A stretch of 11,324 nucleotides of DNA from Bacteroidota bacterium (GTDB lineage Bacteria; Bacteroidota; Kryptoniia; Kryptoniales; JAKASW01): contig JAJYOS010000114.1 in assembly GCA_021796055.1 (NCBI GenBank), positions 1 to 11,324 on the forward strand. The letters run 5' to 3'. The notes below the pieces were generated by a model that saw nothing but the letters and a program-made list of their open reading frames with translations, was not told the origin of the DNA and did no database searches. Shown in pieces: positions 1 through 6,342 of this stretch. Position numbers and translations under genes: made by a program. Numbering within the stretch: the stretch's first letter is position 1; each line of letters begins with the position of its first letter.

Positions 1-235
1 ATATCCATAAGTGAATTTGCGCGATCCCGAAGTAGCCTTCGCCTCTGTTCGGGGAAATACGCGTCGCCTCCGTGAAAAGACTTTCTGCCTCATTGAAGCG
101 CACGTTATATGCCATGTCGGTCGCGCGTGTGATCAGTGAATCATATCGGCTCTGCCCCTCTGCGTTTAGAATTAGTCCAAAGACAAGGGCAATTGAAACC
201 AAAATGGGAACAGCGCCGCTGTTTTGTATCCTCAT
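1..235 (-). CDS. Secreted TPR-repeat protein, N-terminal part (runs off the window)
   Basis: Reading the minus strand from the ATG at 235-233 gives 78 codons open to the window edge, so the C-terminal end is missing. The first ~27 residues form a signal peptide: short basic start (MRIQ), hydrophobic core (VPILVSIALVFGLIL), and a likely signal peptidase I site near AEG/QS. The mature part is helical. Residues from about RYDSLITRATDMAYN through FNEAESLFTEATRISPNRGEGYFGIA have the spacing of tetratricopeptide repeats (small residue, then E-A/F pairs, then P-N near the helix end). TPR proteins of this kind mediate protein contacts, here in the periplasm or at the outer membrane. No real Shine-Dalgarno is seen (GGAT about 6 nt upstream at best). 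The gene diverges from the radical SAM gene at 394. The specific function is unknown. Confidence 0.72.
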   Translation of the reverse strand, partial: MRIQNSGAVPILVSIALVFGLILNAEGQSRYDSLITRATDMAYNVRFNEAESLFTEATRISPNRGEGYFGIAQIHLWI

Positions 236-322
236 TTGAGATCCGTTTTATTTCTTTGAGCATCTAACAGCCGTAACGAGACAATATAACACTCTCAGGC
301 GCTGCAGGCTTGACAATAAAAT

Positions 323-351
323 TTGCGAAGTGCGTTCATAATCGATATATT
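323..351 (+). promoter_or_regulatory. Candidate sigma-70-like promoter for the plus-strand cluster
   Basis: TTGCGA at 323-328 and TATATT at 346-351 are separated by 17 nt, in an AT-rich part of the divergent intergenic region. Transcription would start near 358, giving a leader of about 35 nt before the start at 394. A perfect TTGACA at 310-315 lies nearby but has no -10 at normal spacing (CATAAT is 21 nt away). Promoter consensus for this phylum is uncertain, so this is a motif match only. Confidence 0.3.
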
Positions 352-393
352 ATTCCGAAAATCACGAGGCGATAATTAAGTCAGGGGATGTAC

Positions 394-1905
394 ATGATTA
401 ATTGTTTGCTTGTTGCAAGTTCCAGGATCACCGGGTATGGCGCGTTTTTGATGACGCAGCCGAACGGAGGTCTTTCCTCATTAGCTGCCAACGTGAATCA
501 CGATATCTGTGATGTGAAGATCCTCGATCTCGTGGCAGTACGGTTCAACGCCAAAGAGTACTATACCAAGTACATCCAGAAAAACCATTTTGACGTGATC
601 GGTTTCAGCTCAATGGTGTTCCAATATGCCGAGATGCTTGAACTGGCAAAAATCGCAAAAAGGTTGAACCCCAACGTCAAGACGGTCCTTGGCGGCTACC
701 ATGCGACGGTTGCATACGACGAAATCCTCCACAGCGACGACATGGACTACATAGATTTCGTGGTACGCGGAGAGGGGGAAATGGCCTTCCGACGCCTCAC
801 GGAGGCGATTCACAACGGAAGCATCCCCGAGGATATCCCGGGCGTTTCTTTTAGGAAAGACGGAAGAATCATTGAGAATCCTCCCGGCAGCCTTCTTAAC
901 CTCGAAGAGCTAAAGTTGCCTGACAGGAGCTGCAGAGTTATAAAGAACAAGAAGTTCAAGATCTTCGGTTACCAGGGGGACGTGGTCGAGACCTCAAGGG
1001 GTTGCACATTCACCTGCAATTACTGCACAATAACGAAAATGTACGGAAGGAGCTACAGAAGGTACAGCCTCGAAAGAGTTTTGGATGACATCCAGGATGC
1101 CAAAGACCACGGTGCGAGGGCGATATTCTTCACCGACGACAACATCGTTCTTAACAAGAATCATTTTGAGGAGCTCTGCAACGGAATAATCGAACGCGGC
1201 CTGAACGACATAAAGTATCTGACGCAGGCGAGTGTGCAGGGCTTTAGCAGAAATATGTACTTAACGAAGCTGATGAGGAAAGCCGGATTTGAATGGGTGT
1301 TCCTAGGAATCGAGAGTGATTCTGACGAGTCGCTGAAATTTTTCAACAAAGACAACCAGTTCGAGACGAGCGAAACTGCCGCGGTAGTAAAGAGTCTTCA
1401 GGAAAATGGCGTTTTCGTGTTCGGGGGCTTCATCGTCGGAAATCCGTCTGACGGCAAGGAGACGCTTTGGAGGACTTACGAGTACACGAAGAAGCTTGGT
1501 CTCGACGCGGTGCTTTTCTTCACTCTTACCCCGTACCCGGGTACTGAACTTAGACAAGAACTTATTGCAGGCAATTACATCACAAACCTGCACGATTATT
1601 CGACTTACGATTGCATAAACGCGAACATCAGGACGGATCATCTAGACTCTTATGAACTCTACCGGGTCATAGACTCGATGAATCACATGACTTTCACGGA
1701 CGGCGGCGTGTACAAGAGAGTCTGGAGGAGGTATCCGCTTTTCTTCCTGAAGACCGTGGCGATGATGCTGTACCATTATCCGGACTGGGTGTTCCATCAT
1801 CTAACGCAGGGCCGATTCCTTGAGAAGAAACGTCGAAAGGAATTTGCTGTCAAGATGCAGACGCTCAATCTGGGCGGTGGCGCTTCAGTGCAAGGGAAAG
1901 GTTGA
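394..1905 (+). CDS. Cobalamin-binding-type (class B) radical SAM protein, substrate unknown
   Basis: This 503-residue protein has two parts. Residues 1-~135 form a Rossmann-like B12-binding-type domain (VIGFSS near 69-73, VLGGYHAT at 98-105, RGEGE at 125-129). From about 195 there is a radical SAM barrel with the 4Fe-4S/SAM motif C204-x3-C208-x2-C211, and later GIESDS and TPYPGT, typical of the BchE/HpnP/P-methylase branch. The C-terminal ~90 residues are aromatic and basic (RVWRRYPLFFLK), suggesting membrane or lipid contact. I see no DxHxxG cobalamin motif, which many members of this branch also lack. Start choice: an ATG at 388 directly abuts AGGGG (384-387), while the ATG at 394 has that AGGGG at a proper 6-nt spacing, so 394 is preferred. 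Family members methylate, cyclise or rearrange unactivated carbons. Being first in a glycosyltransferase/Wzi cluster suggests an envelope lipid or glycan as substrate, but this is inference. Confidence 0.85.
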   Translation: MINCLLVASSRITGYGAFLMTQPNGGLSSLAANVNHDICDVKILDLVAVRFNAKEYYTKYIQKNHFDVIGFSSMVFQYAEMLELAKIAKRLNPNVKTVLGGYHATVAYDEILHSDDMDYIDFVVRGEGEMAFRRLTEAIHNGSIPEDIPGVSFRKDGRIIENPPGSLLNLEELKLPDRSCRVIKNKKFKIFGYQGDVVETSRGCTFTCNYCTITKMYGRSYRRYSLERVLDDIQDAKDHGARAIFFTDDNIVLNKNHFEELCNGIIERGLNDIKYLTQASVQGFSRNMYLTKLMRKAGFEWVFLGIESDSDESLKFFNKDNQFETSETAAVVKSLQENGVFVFGGFIVGNPSDGKETLWRTYEYTKKLGLDAVLFFTLTPYPGTELRQELIAGNYITNLHDYSTYDCINANIRTDHLDSYELYRVIDSMNHMTFTDGGVYKRVWRRYPLFFLKTVAMMLYHYPDWVFHHLTQGRFLEKKRRKEFAVKMQTLNLGGGASVQGKG

Positions 1906-1915
1906 AATTCGTTCC

Positions 1916-1944
1916 GGCGCGGCTTCACGCTGACCTGTCGCGCC
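1916..1944 (+). repeat. Intercistronic hairpin between the radical SAM and Wzi-like genes
   Basis: GGCGCGGC (1916-1923) pairs with GTCGCGCC (1937-1944): eight base pairs including one G-U, with a 13-nt loop. No T-run follows, so it is not a standard intrinsic terminator. It could be an mRNA processing or stability element that sets the expression ratio of the two flanking genes. Confidence 0.4.
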
Positions 1945-1978
1945 AATCCAATTGAACTGCTTAAAAGGGGATTGCGGT

Positions 1979-3694
1979 ATGAAATATCTATCAACGGGTT
2001 TATTGCGGTCGTTATTACTGATTTCGCTGCTGTATCCCGTTATGTCATTTGCACAAACCGAGCTTGTGCCGGTTGACAATAGAATTTATCCTTACCTGGA
2101 AATGATGAGTCTAAAAGGGTTGATAAACTACAACAGCGCCGACATACCGATCAGCAGGCGCCGGGTCGCTTCTTACCTGAACCAGCTCGAGAAGACAAAG
2201 GCTAAACTTTCTTCCACCGAGCAAAAGATACTCGCGGATTTTAGAGTCGAGTTCAGTTACGACATATCGAAGAGCACGAAAGAGTCGTTTTCTCTTATCT
2301 CGCATCTGCCGGGGGGACTTCTTAACATATTTAACGACGACGAACAGAAGTATCTCGTTTACTACGCCGATCCTGATTTCTCGTTGTTTCTGGATGGAGT
2401 TGGGGCTCTCTCATACCGGAGCTACGATTTTCAACGCTCTCCCAATGCCAATGTGTCGCTTTTGGAAATCGGTCCACGTCTGCGGGGTACACTTTATGAC
2501 AATGTGTCGTTCTATATCCATGTGACCGAGGGGCAGACGTTCGGAGGAAACGCGTACGCGCGCTCTGTAGCTCAGGGTTATGACCCGCTTCTGATATCTT
2601 CTACAAAATTTGTCGACAATAAATATATCACCGCTTTCAACTCGGGTTATTTGCGCTGGGAATCAGACAGCGGCGCGGTTGCCGTTACGCTCGGGAGAGA
2701 TAATTTTGAATTGGGTGACGGGTACATCGATAAACTTTGGGTCTCGAATAACATGCCGCCGATGGATTTCGCGAGACTCGACCTGAACTACAAATTCTTC
2801 CGATACACCTTCTTTTACGCCAATCTTCAGGGCGATTCACTTGGCGTCCCTCTTAATTCCAAGAATCTTGTGGGCGGTTATCTGAGCATAAATCTCTCGC
2901 CTTCATTTCGCTTCGGACTTTATCAGAGCCTCACTCTCAGCAACACGCCTTTTATGTTCTCGTTCTTTAACCCAATAAGTGTCCTCGAGTCTGCAAGCCT
3001 AAACACCAACATTTCAGTAAATGCCAAAGCCATGATCGGTTTCGATTCAGAGTACAGGCCGTGCAAAGACATCGGAATTCAGGCTTCTTTCCTGATGAAC
3101 GATTTGAACTTCAGCACATTGGGGAATAAGAGCAGCCCGATCGGGAATGATAACAAGTTCGGCTATCAGCTCGGGATGATTTACGCCGAGCCTTTCGGCA
3201 TTAGGAATTTAACCGCAAAACTCGAGTACACTCTACTTGACCCGTTTGTCTATACGAGCCGGACGAATATGAACAATTATACCAACTGGGGGACAAGTAT
3301 AGGTACGCAGTTGCCGCCGAACTCTGATCAAATCGCACTTGAAATGGATTATTGGTTAACCAATCGTATCACATTGAACCTTCTTTATGAGCACCAGAGA
3401 TCCGGCGAGGGTTTCCTGGACGCCAACGGCAAGCCGACCCTTAACGACATGGGGCCCATTATTCGGAACTTCGGTGGCGATATAAATCGCGGCGATCTGG
3501 ATTTCGCGTACGTTAACAACTTTCTCCAGGGGCTCCGCGTCAACCGCGATATCGTCGCGATTTCAGCCCGCTACGAACCGATAAGGCAGTATTACATAGA
3601 CCTGTATTATTCACTCCAATCGATCGACAATATCTACGAGTCGCAGACCGACCTGCGACACATCTTTTACGTAACCATATCCACGGACTTCTGA
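1979..3694 (+). CDS. Wzi-like outer-membrane beta-barrel protein (capsule assembly family)
   Basis: The 571-residue product starts with a clear signal peptide (basic MKYLSTGLLR, then a hydrophobic stretch to SFA/Q, cleavage after about residue 25). The early mature part (VDNRIYPYLEMMSLKGLI, then SRRRVASYL) matches the N-terminal pattern of the Caps_assemb_Wzi family. The rest alternates aromatic and polar residues as in transmembrane beta strands, and the protein ends in Phe, as expected for BAM-inserted barrels. Wzi proteins sit in the outer membrane and help anchor or organise surface polysaccharide. An in-frame ATG at 1952 would add nine residues ahead of the signal peptide. The ATG at 1979 has AGGGG 8 nt upstream (1966-1970) and gives a normal signal peptide, so it was chosen. 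The next gene begins 2 nt after the stop. A generic porin-like barrel is the main alternative. Confidence 0.68.
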   Translation: MKYLSTGLLRSLLLISLLYPVMSFAQTELVPVDNRIYPYLEMMSLKGLINYNSADIPISRRRVASYLNQLEKTKAKLSSTEQKILADFRVEFSYDISKSTKESFSLISHLPGGLLNIFNDDEQKYLVYYADPDFSLFLDGVGALSYRSYDFQRSPNANVSLLEIGPRLRGTLYDNVSFYIHVTEGQTFGGNAYARSVAQGYDPLLISSTKFVDNKYITAFNSGYLRWESDSGAVAVTLGRDNFELGDGYIDKLWVSNNMPPMDFARLDLNYKFFRYTFFYANLQGDSLGVPLNSKNLVGGYLSINLSPSFRFGLYQSLTLSNTPFMFSFFNPISVLESASLNTNISVNAKAMIGFDSEYRPCKDIGIQASFLMNDLNFSTLGNKSSPIGNDNKFGYQLGMIYAEPFGIRNLTAKLEYTLLDPFVYTSRTNMNNYTNWGTSIGTQLPPNSDQIALEMDYWLTNRITLNLLYEHQRSGEGFLDANGKPTLNDMGPIIRNFGGDINRGDLDFAYVNNFLQGLRVNRDIVAISARYEPIRQYYIDLYYSLQSIDNIYESQTDLRHIFYVTISTDF

Positions 3695-3696
3695 TC

Positions 3697-4419
3697 TTGA
3701 AATACTCTATTATTATTCCGACGCTGAACGAAGAAAAACTTCTTCCCGGTCTCCTCGAATCGCTGTGCAACCCGGCTCTCAAATCCAAGTTCGACTACGA
3801 GGTAATTGTCTCGGACGGAGGGAGCACAGACCGCACGCTTGAAATCGCGAATGAGCATTGCGACAAGGTTGTCCGCTACGAGAAGGGAGAAGTAAGGTCG
3901 ATCTCGGCTTGCCGGTCGAAGGGAGCGAAATCCGCGAGCGGCGACAATTTTTTGTTCATCAATGCCGATGTCAAGTTCGACGTTGAAAAACTGCTATCGA
4001 CTGCGGACCGAAAGTTCGCTTCCGACGGCTACGTGGCCATGACATGCCCCATCAAATGCGTGCCGGAACAGGAGAAACTGAGCGATAAGTGTTTCAGCGC
4101 CGTCTGTAACGTCTATTACTATTTTTCAAATTTGGCGGGATTCGGAATGGCCAGAGGAGAGTTTCAGGTAATCCGACGGAACGTTTACGAGAGCGTCGGG
4201 GGCTACAGGGAAGAACTCATTACGGGTGAGGACTTCGATCTCTTCACGAGGATCAGAAAACGTGGGAGAACCCTATTCACGTGGGCTGCGACTGTCTATG
4301 AGTCCCCGCGCCGATATCGCGCATGGGGATATTGGAGAACCCTGTCGGCCTGGCTCCTGAGTTCAGTGCCATTGATCAAGTTGAAGCGGATCTACAAAAA
4401 CTGGGAGGCTATCAGGTAA
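3697..4419 (+). CDS. Family 2 glycosyltransferase (GT-A fold), first of two
   Basis: This 240-residue cytoplasmic enzyme opens with the GT2 beta-strand and nucleotide-binding start (YSIIIPTLNEE) and has the UDP-sugar-site motif DGGSTDRT at 40-47. The metal-binding position reads N89-A90-D91 rather than a classical DxD, so only the last Asp is kept. The acceptor-side motif GEDFDLF at 177-183 supplies the probable catalytic acidic pair. It lacks long transmembrane segments, but the C-terminal tail is basic and hydrophobic (WLLSSVPLIKLKRIYK) and may touch the inner membrane. The start is TTG at 3697, two nt after the Wzi-like stop. No ATG precedes the conserved N-terminus, so a non-ATG start is needed (CTG at 3691 is the alternative). 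Its stop at 4417-4419 is 2 nt from the next start, so coupling is likely. It should transfer a sugar from an activated donor to a glycan or lipid acceptor; donor and acceptor are unknown. Confidence 0.85.
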   Translation: MKYSIIIPTLNEEKLLPGLLESLCNPALKSKFDYEVIVSDGGSTDRTLEIANEHCDKVVRYEKGEVRSISACRSKGAKSASGDNFLFINADVKFDVEKLLSTADRKFASDGYVAMTCPIKCVPEQEKLSDKCFSAVCNVYYYFSNLAGFGMARGEFQVIRRNVYESVGGYREELITGEDFDLFTRIRKRGRTLFTWAATVYESPRRYRAWGYWRTLSAWLLSSVPLIKLKRIYKNWEAIR

Positions 4420-4421
4420 GC

Positions 4422-5465
4422 ATGAACCGTTTTCTCTTTCAGGCTTACCTTTTTTTCTGGCAAAGAGTCCCGATAAATGTTCAGAACAAAGTCGGCGATT
4501 GGCTCAAATTCAAATTTAATCCGAACGAGCTGCATCCGGGTCTTCCTAATGCGCTTACTCTTGATCCGGTAAACGTCTGTAACCTTGAGTGTCCGCTTTG
4601 CGCGTCCAAGAACCAGGACTATGACAAGGGAAAGATGTCGTTCGACACCTATAAAATGGTGCTCGACAAAATGCCGTCAGTCAAGGTGCTCATCCTGTTC
4701 AATTGGGGCGAGCCTCTTTTGTACCATGAAACCCTTCGAATGATAAGGGAAGCCGTATCAAGGAATATTTACACAATCGTTCACACAAATTTCAGTTTCA
4801 GGCAGAAGCCTGGTTTCTTCGATGAGCTCGTCGGATCCGGCCTTCATCAACTTGTAATCTCAGCTGACGGAGCTTCTCAGGAAACGTACGAGAAGTACAG
4901 GGTGAAAGGGCGGCTCGATTGGGTAATGGAGAACATCGGGATGGCGGTGGACGCAAAGAATAGGCTCCGAAAGAGAGATCCGAAGATTGTCTGGAAATTT
5001 ATCGTGAACAGGTTTAATGAGCATGAAATAGTTCGCGCGAAAAAAATGGCCAGGGAGATGGGAATAGAGATTATGTTCGATAAGATGGGACTCTCTGATG
5101 ATATACCGGACATGACATTCCCCGGCACTCTCGAGGAGAGGAAGTCGACGTGGCTACCACGAGATTTGAACTTTGTCCATGACTACTACAAGAATGGTAG
5201 CAGACCTCCCATCAACAAAAAACCGTGTAATCAGCTCTTTACTTCTCCTGTTGTCAATCCGGACGGGAAAGTGGCGCCGTGTTGTTGGATCACAAGCAGG
5301 GAAAATGTCTGGGGAGATCTTACAAAAGAGTCGTTCGAAGAAATCTGGCATAATGACAAGTATGTCTATTCGCGAAGCTTATTCGGCACGTCAGATTATG
5401 AAGGGAATGCCATACGAACTATCTGCGCAGAATGTGATATATTCGAGAAGGTCAAGAAAAACTAG
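4422..5465 (+). CDS. Radical SAM protein with SPASM-like C-terminal domain
   Basis: In this 347-residue protein the radical SAM cluster motif is C53-x3-C57-x2-C60 (VCNLECPLC), followed by the GEP motif (NWGEPLL) that contacts SAM. The C-terminal SPASM-type domain has C269, the C287-C288 pair (PDGKVAPCCW) and C335-x2-C338 (CAEC), plus the usual GDLTKESFEEIW segment. These would ligate at least one auxiliary Fe-S cluster. SPASM proteins include peptide-modifying enzymes, sulfatase maturases and alcohol-oxidising or epimerising enzymes such as BtrN. No small precursor peptide is visible nearby, which argues against a standard RiPP role. Start choice: the open frame extends upstream to 4323, but that part lies inside the preceding glycosyltransferase and is not family-like. 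The ATG at 4422 has AGG 5 nt upstream and sits 2 nt after the previous stop. Its place between two glycosyltransferases suggests modification of a sugar, polyprenyl-sugar or lipid intermediate. Confidence 0.85.
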   Translation: MNRFLFQAYLFFWQRVPINVQNKVGDWLKFKFNPNELHPGLPNALTLDPVNVCNLECPLCASKNQDYDKGKMSFDTYKMVLDKMPSVKVLILFNWGEPLLYHETLRMIREAVSRNIYTIVHTNFSFRQKPGFFDELVGSGLHQLVISADGASQETYEKYRVKGRLDWVMENIGMAVDAKNRLRKRDPKIVWKFIVNRFNEHEIVRAKKMAREMGIEIMFDKMGLSDDIPDMTFPGTLEERKSTWLPRDLNFVHDYYKNGSRPPINKKPCNQLFTSPVVNPDGKVAPCCWITSRENVWGDLTKESFEEIWHNDKYVYSRSLFGTSDYEGNAIRTICAECDIFEKVKKN

Positions 5466-5473
5466 GAGAAACT

Positions 5474-5497
5474 TTGAAAAGTAATGGTGCTGGCTGA
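5474..5497 (+). other. Seven-codon leader-like mini-ORF in front of the second glycosyltransferase
   Basis: The best Shine-Dalgarno in this junction (AGGAGA, 5464-5469) lies 4 nt before a TTG at 5474. That TTG opens a frame reading LKSNGAG and ending in TGA at 5495-5497. The glycosyltransferase ATG at 5498 follows immediately in the same frame. It could aid ribosome re-initiation, or be what is left of a longer N-terminus. It may be chance. Confidence 0.2.
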
Positions 5498-6238
5498 ATG
5501 AAATTTTCCGTGGTGATACCCGCTTTCAACGAAGGTGAGCACATCGAATCGGCTGTCAAGACTGTGCGAGCCCAGGTGTTGACGCCGGGTGACACGGTCG
5601 AGATATTAGTCGTAGATAACAATTCCAGCGATCACACCCCCGCTGCCGCAACAATGGCTCTCGGTGAAAGCGGAAGGGTAGTGTTCGAAAAAATGCCGGG
5701 TCCCAATTTTGCCCGTCAACGGGGATTCCTGGAGTCGACTGGCGACGTGATTTGCTTTCTCGATTCCGACTGCAGGGTTCCCGCGGATTGGATAGCCAAC
5801 ATAAAGCTTGAGATTGAAAGGGGAGCGATAGCGGTGAGCGGGCCGTACTATTATGGCTTCGCGATTGGCTACAAAGCCATACTCAACAAGCTGTATTCCT
5901 GGGTCGTTCTTCCCGCGCTACCCCTTTTGCTTAGGACGGTTTTCTGGCGTAAGGCAGCAGTTATAATCGGCGGAAACTTCGCCGTCACCAGGGATGCGCT
6001 TCACATTATAGGCGGCATACCTCCTGTCAGCTTCTGGGGCGATGATGCTGTCATTGGAATGATGCTTGTGCGCATGGCCGGCAAGGTGAAATTCTCGAAG
6101 AAGGTGTGGACGCGCACTTCGCCGAGACGGTTTGAGGAGAAGGGATTCTGGAAAGTGAATTACCAATATACCCTTGCTTACTTCCGGGCATTTTTCACGA
6201 AGGATTTCACCAGATTCAAAGATGCCTCGGGCTCTTGA
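5498..6238 (+). CDS. Family 2 glycosyltransferase (GT-A fold), second of two
   Basis: This 246-residue GT2 enzyme has FSVVIPAFNEGEHI at the N-terminus, nucleotide-site motif DNNSSDHT at 40-47, and a full metal-binding DxD (D89-S90-D91 in FLDSDCRVP). A donor/acceptor loop GGNFAVTR follows, and W-G-D182-D183 supplies the acidic pair near the active site. A hydrophobic stretch in the middle (YSWVVLPALPLLLRTVFW) could insert into or lie on the inner membrane, which fits a lipid-linked acceptor. It differs from the first glycosyltransferase in keeping the DxD, so the two probably use different sugars or bonds. The ATG at 5498 is used because it directly precedes the conserved start. A good ribosome site sits about 30 nt upstream, in front of a small in-frame mini-ORF. 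The gap to the previous gene is 32 nt, consistent with one transcript. Confidence 0.86.
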   Translation: MKFSVVIPAFNEGEHIESAVKTVRAQVLTPGDTVEILVVDNNSSDHTPAAATMALGESGRVVFEKMPGPNFARQRGFLESTGDVICFLDSDCRVPADWIANIKLEIERGAIAVSGPYYYGFAIGYKAILNKLYSWVVLPALPLLLRTVFWRKAAVIIGGNFAVTRDALHIIGGIPPVSFWGDDAVIGMMLVRMAGKVKFSKKVWTRTSPRRFEEKGFWKVNYQYTLAYFRAFFTKDFTRFKDASGS

Positions 6239-6279
6239 GTGTCGGGGGAGTTTGTAGCGGCGGCGAGGCGTTGGGGCGC

Positions 6280-6342
6280 ATGTTCTCTTCCATCAGACCA
6301 ATTCCGACAACTGCCGATCTGCTTGCGAGGGTTAACTTCTGA
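6280..6342 (+). other. Small open frame overlapping the flippase-like gene start
   Basis: An ATG at 6280 opens a 20-codon frame (MFSSIRPIPTTADLLARVNF) whose TGA at 6340-6342 overlaps a CTG at 6339 in a CTGA arrangement, like the common ATGA coupling overlap. I do not recognise the peptide. It may be chance, or a coupling leader for the next gene. Confidence 0.2.

Noticed and set aside
310..342. A promoter using the perfect TTGACA at 310-315 with CATAAT at 337-342.
   Set aside because: The spacer is 21 nt, too long for a normal sigma-70 promoter. The TTGCGA/TATATT pair with 17-nt spacing is preferred.
4323..4421. An N-terminal extension of the SPASM radical SAM protein starting at 4323.
   Set aside because: These 33 codons lie within the preceding glycosyltransferase in another frame and do not resemble the family. 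The ATG at 4422 has a ribosome site and normal coupling spacing.
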